Assembly: GCA_016715985.1 (NCBI GenBank)
Contig: JADJXD010000001.1
Span: forward strand, 4,960,001-5,024,000
Reading direction: 5' to 3'
Length of the DNA stretch: 64,000 nucleotides
Source: Saprospiraceae bacterium
Lineage (GTDB): Bacteria; Bacteroidota; Bacteroidia; Chitinophagales; Saprospiraceae
Below, piece after piece: positions 10,201-19,882 of this stretch (positions are counted from its first letter, which is position 1; every line of letters starts with the position of its first letter). Under the pieces are notes generated by a model. That model worked only from the letters and a program-made list of their open reading frames with translations, made no database searches and was not told where the DNA came from. The translations under genes were made by a program, and so were the position numbers.

Positions 10201-13200
10201 CTAATCCGGTATCCGGTACTGTTAATTCAACAAATGCTTTAACTATGGGAACACATAATGTTCCTGATGGTCAGCTTTTTGAACTGGGAACTACAGCAAT
10301 AACTTATACAATGCTGGTTGACATAGACGGTAATAATGATTTTAACGGACCCGGAGAAACACAAACATGTATGTTTAATGTAGTCGTACAGGATTTTCAG
10401 AGACCGATTACACGATGTCTGGACGTTGAAATTCAACTTAATAATGAAGGAACCGGAACCATATTTGCCGCACAAACACCTGGTCAGGTGTTTATAGATG
10501 GAGGTACATCAGACAACTGCGGTACAAATTTAACATTCGGAATATCTAAAGATGAAGTAGAATATACACCTACTCTGGATTTTGATTGCAGCGAAAAAGG
10601 AAAACGTGTTATTACTTTAAGAGTGACAGATGAAAGCGGAAATATCTCATTTTGTAAATCAGTTGTAAAGATTGTTGATTTCTTTGAAGGATTTAAATTA
10701 GATCTGGATGCACCGGAAGTTTGTTTTGAACCATTCCAGAATACTTATGATTTTTCACCATACCTTGTCATTGCCAGACCTAACGGAGCAAATATTTTTC
10801 ACCAGAATGTAGGAACTTTAGGCCCGGACATTGAAGGTGGATTTGGTATTTCTGCATTCCTACCGGATGCCGGATCTACCAATGATCCCGGTACGATTAC
10901 TGCGGATGGTATTTATACTTTAGGAACAGGAACAGGTGTTGTTACAATTTCTTACATATTATCTATTGGAGGTCAGATTAATCAGATTGATGGAGAAGAA
11001 TTAACAGGTTGCTTCAGAATGGTACACGATGTTTTCAGAATAGAAAAACTGGATCCTGTCTGGGAAGGAGGTTTTATGTGTTGTGATCAAAGTCCCGTTT
11101 GGCTGGGAGGTGCTTCATGGGACGGTACTGGAAATCCCGTCATTCCTGTCGGAATGATAAGCTTGAGAGATATCAGGGGAGATTATCCTGGAGATGTAGA
11201 AGGAGAGTGGACAGGACAGGGTGTTTCATTTGTAAATCCGGATGGATTACCATTTACAGGTGATGAATTTTATCAATTTAATCCGAATGGATTGGATGGA
11301 ACATATACTTTAACTTATACAATTGGGGATGAACCTTGTATATTTACCTATGCACAGGATATCAGAGTTACATGTCAGGATCTTCAGATAGAATTAAGTG
11401 ATATCACAGTTTGCCCTGCCAATTTGGTTGAAGAACGAGTGGTAATTGTTAATTTAGATGATAAAGATCTTGTTGTTTCCACAACAGGTTTTGCTGCACT
11501 TGCTGCGGATGGTGCCCACTATGGAAATGGACCGATGACTAATCCGGTAATGGATCTTCAAAGTGTTCCCGTGGTCAATGGAAGGGTTGTTATACCAGCT
11601 TTTTATGCACCGGCGGTGAGAAATAAAGACTATGAAATATGTGTCACTACATTCCAAACAACACCATTCGGATGTGCAGATGTATTTTGTTATACGATAA
11701 CAGTTCAGGATTTGTTGGCACCTGAATTTCAAAATTGTCCGAAGGAAGCCATTGTAGTAGATGCACCTTCAGGTTGGTGTTCATCTTTCGTGAATTTTGA
11801 ATACCCATGGGCTTTTGATAATTGTATGGGTTTAAATGCAAAAAGAGAACAGGTGGATATTACGGGTTTCAAATCAGGTGATTTATTTCCGGTGGGTTTA
11901 ACCATTCTGGCATATACTGCTACGGATACAGTAGGAAACCAAAGTTATTGTGAACTGAAAATAGTTGTCAATGATTTCCACACACCTCCTTTGATTACAT
12001 GTCCGGCAAATGTGACTGCAGTGAACGACCTGAATATGTGTGGTGCAGTTGTAAATGGTATTGCTCCGCTGAAAGTTGAAGATAATTGTATTGACAATGC
12101 AGCCGTAATATATGAAATAAATGACGCAAATGGAGTCTGGGCATGCGGCTTCAGTGATGCCAGTGGTGAAAAATTCCCGGTAGGAACAAGTACTGTGAAT
12201 TATAAAATTCAGGACCAACCACTGATTTTAATTACCGAAGTAGTTCAGAATGGCGTTATGACCGGAGTTGAAATTACCAACTTCGGGCCTGCACGGGTGG
12301 ATGTAACCTGTGGTAAATTTTTGCTTAAAAATGAGACTGGACAAGTCATGGAAGAATTTGTAATTCCAACCAGAAATAATAAATCTACTTTACTTGTTCA
12401 AACAAATTTTCCGCCATTACCGACTCTCTGGGTAGTTCCAAATCCAAACATTATTCCTGTTGGAGGTACTTTTACACATACTTTTACAACAAATCCTCCG
12501 GCAGGTGCCAGACGAAAGTATTGTTTTGCATTTTTAGAAAGAGTGATTGATGAAGCTGAAATTAATAATTTAGTCAGTGGAGCTGTTATACTTAGAGAGA
12601 CTGTATGTGATCATAATCTGCAGACTGATTTTATACCTGCCACGCCTTGTGATCCGGGTAGTTTTGGAATGTTAAACCCTGGATTACCTGTGATGGCAGC
12701 AAATGGTACGCTTACTTCTTTGCAAAATGTTGATCCTAGTATAGCTATGTGTTCATTTACAGTAAAAGTTGATGATATCGAAGCACCAAGTTGTATCAAA
12801 CATGATTCTATCAGAATTAATAATTCTATTCCAACTCAAATTGCAGCAAATCAATGCCTGACTTCCACCATTAATATGCCTGCGGGTCTTGTACACGATG
12901 TGAATATTAAAAATTTACAAGCTTCAGTTTCGAATGCCGGTGCTGTAACAGCATACCTTAATAGTCCATCAGGAACCAGAATTTTGTTATTTGATAATGT
13001 TTGTAATAATACGCCAAATATCAATGTCACATTGGATGAAACAATTGTTTGGACACCCGCACCAAGTATTGTGAATGCACTTTGTAATCCGTTAGGGCAG
13101 GGAGGTATTTACAGACCTGAAGAATCTTTCAAAGAATTCTATGGAGAGCAGGCTTTGGGTGCCTGGACTTTACAAATATTTACCGCCGGTGCAGTTACAG

Positions 13201-16200
13201 GAACTTTGAATAATTGGCAATTGGAAATCCTTTATCAGTTGCCATATGATCAGCCTGATGTGGTTTTGGAAAATGATCCGGGTCTATGTACCAAAGAATT
13301 TACATGGATACACCCGATATTGGAAGATAATTGCTGTAAAGGTAAAATGGATGTAACCTATTACTTCTCAAACAATGTAACTGGTGAAGTTTCGCAGGAA
13401 ACAGGTGTTATTTTAAATACTAATGGCACAATTAATATTCAGGGATTACGTGAAACCAAGATATTTAAAGTAGGTGTGACTATTGTAGAATATACTTTAG
13501 AAGATCAGTATGGAAATAAAGCCATTTGTGGTTTTAAAGTGACAGTTAACGATACCGAAAAACCATTGTTTGTAAGTCCGGGCTGTCCTGCCAGAACAAT
13601 CCAGCTTGCTCCGGGTGAATGTTATGGTGCATTGGCAAATCCACCATCAGCCACAGATAATTGTAAAGTTGATTTCGTTATTTTCTGTTTTGCAAACGGT
13701 GACCCTGCTGATATCAATAAGTTGCCAATAGGAGTGAATAACCTTATTGCCAAAGCAGTTGATATTTACGGAAATATTTCAACATGTGATTTTACAGTTA
13801 CAGTATTGGAGTATGTTCCGACAACAGATGCTTTAGTATGTAACAACAATCTTAATTTGTCTCTTGATCAGAGTTGTGAAGCTGTTTTGACAACCGACAT
13901 GATACTGGAAGGTAATAATTACCGATGTTATGAAAATTATTGTATCACTGTTACTTCATTGGAAGGAATTCCTCATGCCAACTTCTTTAATATTAATGAT
14001 GCTGGTAAAACATTTATCATCTCCATTACCGATTGTCTGGGTAGTCAGAATACATGCTGGGGTTATTTGAAAATAGAAGAAAAACTGATTCCGGAAATTG
14101 AATGCCCTGTAAATATTACTATCTCTTGTAATGTAGATGTAAACGCAAGAAACAATCAGGGTAGGTTGGTCACAGGGGAGGGTATCCTTACAACATGTGA
14201 ACCTGGTGCTGTTATTTCTTATTCTGATATGGTAGTAGATAATGGTCAATGTGGTTCACCCAGAGCTACAGTTTTCAGAACATGGACAGTTCGGGATTCA
14301 GATGGAAATGTAGCGACATGCGTTCAGATTATCACCGTAGCTGCACTGGATCTGGATGATATTGTTTGGCCGATGGATATCGATCTGAATAAAACTTTGG
14401 AATGTTCTGACGTCGTTCTTAATCCTGAATTAACAGACGCAGATAATACAGGATATCCAATGCTTAACGGTGTAAGAATTAATAATGCTGGAAGTCTCTG
14501 TATGGTATTTTTAAATGTCGATGATGAAATATATGAATCTTGTCCGGGAAGTACTGTAATTCTAAGAACCTGGAAGATTTTAAATATGTGTTTGCCTTTG
14601 TCTGCTAATAATCCAAGAACACACACACAGATTATTAAAGTTTTAGATACAGAGGGGCCAAAAATTGCAACTTGTCCTGTTGATATCACTATTAGTGTTG
14701 ATGCATGGTCTTGCAGAGGAGGTGTTTTCTTGCCAATTCCTGAAAAGATTGAAGACTTATGCAGTAATGTAAGTTTTAAAGCAATTCTTTATGGAACAGG
14801 TAAGCTTACCCAGACAGGTACTGTTAGTGCGGGCAATCTAAGGGTCAGACTTACTGATTTAACAAAAGAGACTCACTCAGTCAGATATGAATTCAGAGAT
14901 GAGTGTGGAAATTTGACAACCTGTAACTTTAAGGTCATTGTCCGCGACCTCGTAGCACCGATAGCGATCTCCAAGCAGGATATCGTGATAGGTCTGACAC
15001 CTGGATTTGATGCGGACGGTATTCAGGATGCACAAGCTAAGTTGTTTGCAGAAAGTGTTGACAACGGATCTTTTGATAACTGTAGCGGAGTGAGACTGGA
15101 GGTAAGGAGAGCGATTGGTCCTGATTGTGGAAACGAGGGAGCAGTTGTGAATCCGACTACGGGACTGAGACACAATAATAACAGAACCTTCAGTAACAGA
15201 GTAAACTTACCGAATTACAGTCCGAATGATACAGACGGAGGTGAGTTTGTGAAATTCTGTTGTGAGGATTTGGATGCAATAGTAGTAGATGCGAATGGTG
15301 ATGGATTGATTGATGAATTGGATAGAGGTTACCATGAGGTTATATTGCGAGTATGGGATGATGGAAATATGAATGGAATCATCGGTGATGCCGGAGATAA
15401 CTGGAGTGAAATCTGGAGCTATGTAAAAGTAGAGGCCAAAGTACCACCGGTGATCGTATGTCCTGATGATGCGACCATCCATTGTGATTGGGCGATCGAG
15501 ACCAGGACGACATCAACATCTATCGCAGGAATAGATTTCAGTAAGACAGGTTTACCAACCGCTTATGGTGTATGTAGTAATCCAAACATTACTTTCCAGG
15601 ATGTATTACAGTTGAACCAATGTGGAATTGGTATAATTAACAGAACCTTCACGATTAGTGATATGGGTACGACAAGACAGTGTGTACAAAGAATCACAGT
15701 AGCCCAAAGTACCAGTCAACAAGAGTGGGTAGTAACTCCACCATCGGCAAGTATTCCGGAAGTAGGATGTGACGGACCGACAGAAGCACAGATCAAAGCC
15801 AATCAACCTACATGGGTGAGTGGGCCATGTGATGTGATAGGGGTGAGCCACAAAGTGTTGGAGTTTGAATTTGAAGATGGCGTATGTAAGAAGTGGGTAG
15901 TAGAGTACAAGTTAGTAAACTGGTGTGATAATGAAGAGCGAGGACCATACACAAAACAATTTGTATATAAAGATCCAACACCACCGGTGATAGAAATGTG
16001 CAGAGATACGATGTTTGCAGTAGATGCAAATTGTGAATTGGTAGGTCTTACCTTAACCAAGCGAGCGACAGATGCTGGAGGTTGTATCAATGACGGCTGG
16101 ATCAAGTGGGTGATAGTAGTGGACTTATGGGCAGACGGAACACCTGATTATGAGTGGAGCAGCTTCTTACCTGTAGGGAATGATGTAAACAATGCGAACA

Positions 16201-18170
16201 CAGGAAACTTTGCAGCTATTCAGGATAACAACGGTAATGGAATTAAAGATATCTATGTAGCACCGACAGTAAATGGTGGCACCGTAAGTATCAGAATACC
16301 GGAGCCGATAGTAGGAAAGATGAGCAACCACAAGATCACCTGGAAAGCAACGGATGGATGTCATAATTATGTGACCTGTCATGAAGACTTCATGGTAGTG
16401 GACAAGAAAGCACCGACACCGGTATGCGTACCATTGAGTACTGCATTGATGGCAGATCCGGATGGATCAGGTCCGATGGTACCGATGGTAGAATTGTGGG
16501 CAATAGACTTCAATGTTAAGTCAACGGACAACTGTACAGAGGAAGAAGAGTTGTTGTACACATTTGATCAGACAGCACCACAGGTAGAAGACAAAGTTGT
16601 CTTTACGAGATTGATCAATATTGACATACCACACTACTTTGATAAGACAGGAGGCTTGTTGAGATTCCCTGCGGATATGACGAATGCACAACAGAGAGCG
16701 ATCGTAGAGAAATACCTGAGAGGAGAGGAGAACAGTGCTGGGAACGGTGTGATCCAATTATGGAATCCTGCGACGAGAAGTTCAGCGAAAGTATGGACAG
16801 ACAGAGAGTTGGAAGAGGGCACAAACAAAGGGGAAGCTCAGGTAATGATGAGTGTATGGGATAAGAAGTTCAATACGGATTTCTGCTGGACATCGTTGAA
16901 ACTGATATGTACAACATGTCCTGGTGGAGAGACAGCCAACATAAGCGGATCAGCGAGAACAGAGTTGAATCAGGGAGTGAATGGAGTGGAAGTACAGTTT
17001 GAGAGTATCTTACCGGAATTCCCGAGAACATATACAACGAATCAGACAGGTACATACAGCATGAACTTAATGACAGATTTTGATTATGGCGTGAGTGCGA
17101 AGAAAGATGGTAACTATCTGGAAGGCGTGAGTACATTAGACTTAGTGATGATACAGCGACACATATTAGGACTGGAATCCTTGAACAGTGCGTACAAAGT
17201 GATAGCAGCGGATGCGAACAACAACGGACGGGTAACAGCAGCGGATTTGACAGAATTGAGAAAACTGATATTGGGCGTGACGAATGCGTTACCGAATCAA
17301 ACAAGCTGGAGATTCCCTGTGAAGGATCAGATATTGGAGTTGAGCAATCCGTTCCCATATACAGAGCAGATTAGTGTGTCACCATTGTTGGTCGATGTAA
17401 CAGGTCAGGACTTTGTAGCGGTGAAGATAGGAGATGTGAATGGCAGTGCAAGTGTCAGTGTACAGGATGCACAGTTGGAGAGCAGAAGCAGCAAGGCATT
17501 GAAATTGGAGATCGAAGACAGAGCAGTGAAAGCAGGCGAAGTGGTAACGATACCGGTATTGAGCAGTAATTATGCTGATGTTTACGGATATCAGTTTACC
17601 TTGGGTCTGAATGGGGCAGAATTTGCAGGCATAACGGCCGGAGCAATAAATGTTACAGATCAGAATGTAGGAGTACTGAGAGCAGATCAGGTAACGATGA
17701 GTTATGCTTCAGGTGAGTTACAGAGTGCAGATATCAATGAGGTATTGTTTACGATCATCGTAAAAGCGACAAGAGCGACGACAATATCAGAGATACTGCA
17801 ATTGAATTCAGAAGTAACGAAAACAGAATCGTACGTTGGAACAGCAATGGAAATAAATAATGTGACATTGGGCGTGAGAACGGCACCGATAGCGGGAGAA
17901 GAAGAGGGTGTTGCAGAATTATTCCAGAATGAGCCAAACCCGTTCAGAGGAATGACGACAGTAAGTTATTACCTGCCAGAGAACGCATCAACAGTATTGA
18001 CAGTATTTGATGTGACCGGAAAAGTAGTAGCGATCAGGAAAGCAGATGCAGTGAAAGGCATGAATGCAGAAACATTCACGATGGATCAGCTGGGAGCATC
18101 CGGAGTATATTACTACAAACTGGAGTCAGGTGAGTTTAACGCTGTGAAAAAGATGATCATTGTAGATTAG
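7209..18170 (+). CDS. Giant (3653 aa) T9SS type A multidomain surface protein
   Basis: An ATG start 13 bp after the previous gene gives an N-terminal extension before the signal peptide; ATG 7260 is an alternative that puts the hydrophobic core (VLLLLLFQF) close to the N-terminus, with cleavage near GNAQ. In order: a DUF11-type repeat (about 56-177), Cys-containing beta domains, several HYR-like domains (for example near LECPRSITV, ITCPANVTAV), a lamin-tail-like insert (about 1674-1784), a proprotein-convertase P-like domain (about 1880-2012), more HYR-like units, then from residue ~2579 the module shared with the first giant protein. That module ends in a dockerin-like pair (loop DANNNGRVTAAD, ~3338), a cohesin-like domain and a type A sorting domain (NEPNPFRG... 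KKMIIVD). It should be a T9SS-exported surface or matrix protein. No catalytic motif was seen. Confidence 0.92.
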   Translation: MNMQNKLYPTTQSSDYLMRKFSLNFKNLFKRVFQNVPFSFPVLLLLLFQFNSGNAQLTVTKSFMSADTVRIGNEITYTLVVSNPVGDTINNIVVTDAAPPNTTIVPGSVINVSGVPTLANPNIPVWSGFNLNSGQSTTVRFRVTVNASNTGDILNTAQATSVQTPGGVTSNNVVTNFRAPQMINTNCICKNNQTPNNLDGTYSSTLIITNNNGLALPPGLTYNIVNTMGLTNDMGGVLGTPSFSYCNGVGCPAGVVNGQYFLNVTVQNSGAFTANVDGPDAGTTADIVFTSNCTNLYPALPVIPFTDKNCLNAGINIFSSGASIYNINNSFVNPVLPTGFSQTGTGDLMVDNDLVNYADNDPVYELFLLREGPGACRVVSYKEFNVYKRKQPVLKNTLIECKDTLFSNLISLNSMLDPTNSGVGKFSIGGVELDGVSLAVTGPVCLDVTYTLTDSCGVIKSDTKKLQVTIKPKAAFNFNTVAGQPISPACSTGPVTVGAIRTSNGSNPVFTVIANKTLPGVAAPSLVQTTAGATLTLPSPITTDELRYRVCLIETNNAATACSPLVVSSASCADTICRTYIVYRDRTDCGVNAVFPAQCEDFKPDYCQVYTVPALRLTCELFFSIETPPVLSAEVTFDKSILNCDDEFLTGQYNVSFLGLKAQNSDDSPKVEDYPGLNIICGVLGFSVFGYQPLKPLYDVLRCDKTIAELIFGILGKLAGGDGGGIIVMADTDGDGGFDYLLENRFGYPSQRTFSVPNRVKGSGYMAVRAVGAWVNSPADVCGNFDIAPVNILDRLPIGSIPIIGPIIENVLKVAKCGLDAALNIETTETAKVVNNAEPKFLNCNTSGFIFAQTNECTIPVEWSVPVAVDGCNDDALIYRGVVLPVNGVGGVDVTNYAGNAVVVTAQITQPGVYQTAGPIPGSILNPGIYPVSYTAVSCNGLPVTCNFNIVVTAGNPILECPRSITVTTDADLCTARVNGLAPYQGIGCASIINYSYTNPVSGTVNSTNALTMGTHNVPDGQLFELGTTAITYTMLVDIDGNNDFNGPGETQTCMFNVVVQDFQRPITRCLDVEIQLNNEGTGTIFAAQTPGQVFIDGGTSDNCGTNLTFGISKDEVEYTPTLDFDCSEKGKRVITLRVTDESGNISFCKSVVKIVDFFEGFKLDLDAPEVCFEPFQNTYDFSPYLVIARPNGANIFHQNVGTLGPDIEGGFGISAFLPDAGSTNDPGTITADGIYTLGTGTGVVTISYILSIGGQINQIDGEELTGCFRMVHDVFRIEKLDPVWEGGFMCCDQSPVWLGGASWDGTGNPVIPVGMISLRDIRGDYPGDVEGEWTGQGVSFVNPDGLPFTGDEFYQFNPNGLDGTYTLTYTIGDEPCIFTYAQDIRVTCQDLQIELSDITVCPANLVEERVVIVNLDDKDLVVSTTGFAALAADGAHYGNGPMTNPVMDLQSVPVVNGRVVIPAFYAPAVRNKDYEICVTTFQTTPFGCADVFCYTITVQDLLAPEFQNCPKEAIVVDAPSGWCSSFVNFEYPWAFDNCMGLNAKREQVDITGFKSGDLFPVGLTILAYTATDTVGNQSYCELKIVVNDFHTPPLITCPANVTAVNDLNMCGAVVNGIAPLKVEDNCIDNAAVIYEINDANGVWACGFSDASGEKFPVGTSTVNYKIQDQPLILITEVVQNGVMTGVEITNFGPARVDVTCGKFLLKNETGQVMEEFVIPTRNNKSTLLVQTNFPPLPTLWVVPNPNIIPVGGTFTHTFTTNPPAGARRKYCFAFLERVIDEAEINNLVSGAVILRETVCDHNLQTDFIPATPCDPGSFGMLNPGLPVMAANGTLTSLQNVDPSIAMCSFTVKVDDIEAPSCIKHDSIRINNSIPTQIAANQCLTSTINMPAGLVHDVNIKNLQASVSNAGAVTAYLNSPSGTRILLFDNVCNNTPNINVTLDETIVWTPAPSIVNALCNPLGQGGIYRPEESFKEFYGEQALGAWTLQIFTAGAVTGTLNNWQLEILYQLPYDQPDVVLENDPGLCTKEFTWIHPILEDNCCKGKMDVTYYFSNNVTGEVSQETGVILNTNGTINIQGLRETKIFKVGVTIVEYTLEDQYGNKAICGFKVTVNDTEKPLFVSPGCPARTIQLAPGECYGALANPPSATDNCKVDFVIFCFANGDPADINKLPIGVNNLIAKAVDIYGNISTCDFTVTVLEYVPTTDALVCNNNLNLSLDQSCEAVLTTDMILEGNNYRCYENYCITVTSLEGIPHANFFNINDAGKTFIISITDCLGSQNTCWGYLKIEEKLIPEIECPVNITISCNVDVNARNNQGRLVTGEGILTTCEPGAVISYSDMVVDNGQCGSPRATVFRTWTVRDSDGNVATCVQIITVAALDLDDIVWPMDIDLNKTLECSDVVLNPELTDADNTGYPMLNGVRINNAGSLCMVFLNVDDEIYESCPGSTVILRTWKILNMCLPLSANNPRTHTQIIKVLDTEGPKIATCPVDITISVDAWSCRGGVFLPIPEKIEDLCSNVSFKAILYGTGKLTQTGTVSAGNLRVRLTDLTKETHSVRYEFRDECGNLTTCNFKVIVRDLVAPIAISKQDIVIGLTPGFDADGIQDAQAKLFAESVDNGSFDNCSGVRLEVRRAIGPDCGNEGAVVNPTTGLRHNNNRTFSNRVNLPNYSPNDTDGGEFVKFCCEDLDAIVVDANGDGLIDELDRGYHEVILRVWDDGNMNGIIGDAGDNWSEIWSYVKVEAKVPPVIVCPDDATIHCDWAIETRTTSTSIAGIDFSKTGLPTAYGVCSNPNITFQDVLQLNQCGIGIINRTFTISDMGTTRQCVQRITVAQSTSQQEWVVTPPSASIPEVGCDGPTEAQIKANQPTWVSGPCDVIGVSHKVLEFEFEDGVCKKWVVEYKLVNWCDNEERGPYTKQFVYKDPTPPVIEMCRDTMFAVDANCELVGLTLTKRATDAGGCINDGWIKWVIVVDLWADGTPDYEWSSFLPVGNDVNNANTGNFAAIQDNNGNGIKDIYVAPTVNGGTVSIRIPEPIVGKMSNHKITWKATDGCHNYVTCHEDFMVVDKKAPTPVCVPLSTALMADPDGSGPMVPMVELWAIDFNVKSTDNCTEEEELLYTFDQTAPQVEDKVVFTRLINIDIPHYFDKTGGLLRFPADMTNAQQRAIVEKYLRGEENSAGNGVIQLWNPATRSSAKVWTDRELEEGTNKGEAQVMMSVWDKKFNTDFCWTSLKLICTTCPGGETANISGSARTELNQGVNGVEVQFESILPEFPRTYTTNQTGTYSMNLMTDFDYGVSAKKDGNYLEGVSTLDLVMIQRHILGLESLNSAYKVIAADANNNGRVTAADLTELRKLILGVTNALPNQTSWRFPVKDQILELSNPFPYTEQISVSPLLVDVTGQDFVAVKIGDVNGSASVSVQDAQLESRSSKALKLEIEDRAVKAGEVVTIPVLSSNYADVYGYQFTLGLNGAEFAGITAGAINVTDQNVGVLRADQVTMSYASGELQSADINEVLFTIIVKATRATTISEILQLNSEVTKTESYVGTAMEINNVTLGVRTAPIAGEEEGVAELFQNEPNPFRGMTTVSYYLPENASTVLTVFDVTGKVVAIRKADAVKGMNAETFTMDQLGASGVYYYKLESGEFNAVKKMIIVD
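14945..18170 (+). repeat. Copy B of the ~3.2-kb duplicated 3' coding module
   Basis: This stretch pairs with 1891-5109. Codon use changes visibly at its left edge: Leu TTG, Ala GCG and Pro CCG become common after about 14945, whereas the preceding 7 kb of the same gene prefers AT-rich codons. The change suggests that the module has a different history from the rest of the gene. Confidence 0.88.
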
Positions 18171-18193
18171 TAAAAGTAAATTGTAAAAAAAAA

Positions 18194-18224
18194 AGCCTCG
18201 GAGAATCCATTCTTCGGGGCTTTT
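18194..18224 (+). terminator. Rho-independent terminator of the 3653-aa gene
   Basis: A 12-bp stem with two G-T wobbles (18194-18205 with 18210-18221) and a TCCA loop is followed by TTTT and preceded by a run of ten A, so it may work in both directions. It lies 24 bp after the stop codon. Confidence 0.88.
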
Positions 18225-18281
18225 ATGTATCGAAGAATTATACTCCCGATATTTCGGTTAAAAGACATTTGTATTTAACTT

Positions 18282-18289
18282 TATGTTTG
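18282..18289 (+). promoter_or_regulatory. Bacteroidota -7 box (TATGTTTG)
   Basis: A perfect TAnnTTTG match lies 70 bp before the chosen ATG at 18360. The TTTG at 18268 is too close to serve as its -33 box. Confidence 0.4.
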
Positions 18290-18359
18290 TGTTTCAGCTT
18301 TCATATTGTATTTATATTTACCTTTAAGTGTTCTGAAATTCTTATGTCAATTTTTAGTT

Positions 18360-19661
18360 ATGATAGAATTGAAAGTTAGAATAGTAGTTGTAACCATCGT
18401 TTTGTTTTATGTTAATTTGATACGATCACAAAATTTAATCCGAGATGGAAGTTTTGAGGATTTCTTTCCTTTCAAATATGAATATCCTTTTTCCGCATTT
18501 GAATATTTAAAGTCTTGGGAAGTGGCTTCTTTTCAATTTTTTGACTCTACTCTTATTACGAGCCCTGATTTATTTATTGAAAGTGAAAAAATCGCACCGT
18601 CAATTCCACCCTCATTCTGGAATATTTCATCTGGTGCTTCTCAAGGCAAAAATCATATTGGTTTAAGAAATACAGCAACTCAAGATGGGGCATTTTTACC
18701 TGAAGCCATTTCTACTGAATTAATCAGCACTTTAGAAGAAGGGGCGTATTATTCAATAAATCTGGATTACAGAAATAAAGGACATGATCTATGGCAGAAG
18801 AATTCAATTCTTTGCCTGAAAGAGCACTTAAAGAAATTAGATTTTTTTTTTGATAATAAAAAGGTCAACATATTACTTAATGAAATTGAAAATTTAAGTT
18901 ATTCATCCATTGAGCCGCAAGTTGAAATCCGTTCACCTTCAATGAAAACTTATCAATTGTCTGATTGGGAAAAAAATGGCACTTGTTTTCAAGCTAAAGG
19001 ACATGAAAGATTTATGACTATTTCAATGACAACAGGACGAATTGAAGTAAATCCACCCTGTGTTATATTAGATGATTTTTTTGATGATTTTCTTCACTAT
19101 TATTTTGACATTGACAACATTGTTTTAGAAAAAATTCCGGAAGTATATTATGTTGAAACCGTCCTTTGTGATAACAAACCATCCATAATTAGTTTGAAGG
19201 ATAGTCTGTATTTGCCGGTAATGACGAATGAAATACTATTTGAAATAAATGGCCAGGTCACAAACGACAAATTTTATGTAAGTAAGGAGGGTGATTTTTA
19301 TGGGGAAGTAAAACTGGATTGCACCAATGTTCCTCTACACTTGCGTGTGCATGAGTTGAATTGTGAACCAATATTTTTTATTCCAAATATTTTTACGCCG
19401 GATTTTAATGGTTTAAATGATTTTTGGAAATTATCTGTAAGATCCGATGTTCAAATCATTAGTTTCAAGCTGGTATTATTTGACAGATGGGGTAATAAAG
19501 TTTTTTTAACTGAAGAAATTGATTTTAAATGGGATGGTAAATTTAAAGGTCAAGGATTGAACCAGGATCTTTTCACTTATCTTTTACAGTATGAATATAT
19601 TCACCCTGTTGATGGGCTGAGCAACAAAAAACTTAAAGGCGAATTATTATTGCTAAGGTAG
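18360..19661 (+). CDS. Secreted T9SS type B (gliding-motility-associated C-terminal domain) protein
   Basis: ATG 18360 is chosen over the in-frame ATG 18306 because it gives a normal signal peptide (MIELKVRIVVV... then IRSQ) and leaves room for a leader after the -7 box. The mature protein starts NLIRDGSFEDF, an opening typical of Bacteroidota surface proteins with a carbohydrate-binding-like jelly roll; family membership of this middle part (about residues 25-260) is not certain. The last ~90 residues (from FIPNIFTPDFNGLND through LVLFDRWGNKVF to the end) match the type B sorting domain, which directs export by T9SS and surface attachment. A terminator upstream and its own -7 box suggest a single-gene unit. 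Function is unknown. Confidence 0.87.
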   Translation: MIELKVRIVVVTIVLFYVNLIRSQNLIRDGSFEDFFPFKYEYPFSAFEYLKSWEVASFQFFDSTLITSPDLFIESEKIAPSIPPSFWNISSGASQGKNHIGLRNTATQDGAFLPEAISTELISTLEEGAYYSINLDYRNKGHDLWQKNSILCLKEHLKKLDFFFDNKKVNILLNEIENLSYSSIEPQVEIRSPSMKTYQLSDWEKNGTCFQAKGHERFMTISMTTGRIEVNPPCVILDDFFDDFLHYYFDIDNIVLEKIPEVYYVETVLCDNKPSIISLKDSLYLPVMTNEILFEINGQVTNDKFYVSKEGDFYGEVKLDCTNVPLHLRVHELNCEPIFFIPNIFTPDFNGLNDFWKLSVRSDVQIISFKLVLFDRWGNKVFLTEEIDFKWDGKFKGQGLNQDLFTYLLQYEYIHPVDGLSNKKLKGELLLLR

Positions 19662-19709
19662 ATATTACATAAATTTCCATAAACTATAGTGTAAGCAATT
19701 TGTATTGCC

Positions 19710-19717
19710 TATATTTG
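19710..19717 (+). promoter_or_regulatory. Possible Bacteroidota -7 box (TATATTTG)
   Basis: A perfect TAnnTTTG match lies 165 bp before the TTG start at 19883. The long leader and the lack of a correctly spaced -33 box make this uncertain. Confidence 0.3.
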
Positions 19718-19882
19718 TTTAATATTCTTTATTAATTTGTGAAACTAAGATAATTCTGTCAGTTTGATGTGCAGACATCCTATATACAATTTTTATCGAT
19801 ACTTGTGCAAACAAAATTAATATCTGGTTGTATGATCATTAGTTTTTTGGTTTTATAATTTTAATAAATTAAGTCTTTTCGC

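Noticed and set aside
1891..18170. The 3.2-kb duplicated module as an assembly artefact
   Set aside because: The copies differ at many synonymous sites and in some residues, so both are real.
18306..18359. Earlier in-frame ATG for the type B T9SS protein
   Set aside because: It would add 18 residues before the signal peptide and sits only 17 bp after the -7 box; ATG 18360 gives a normal signal peptide.
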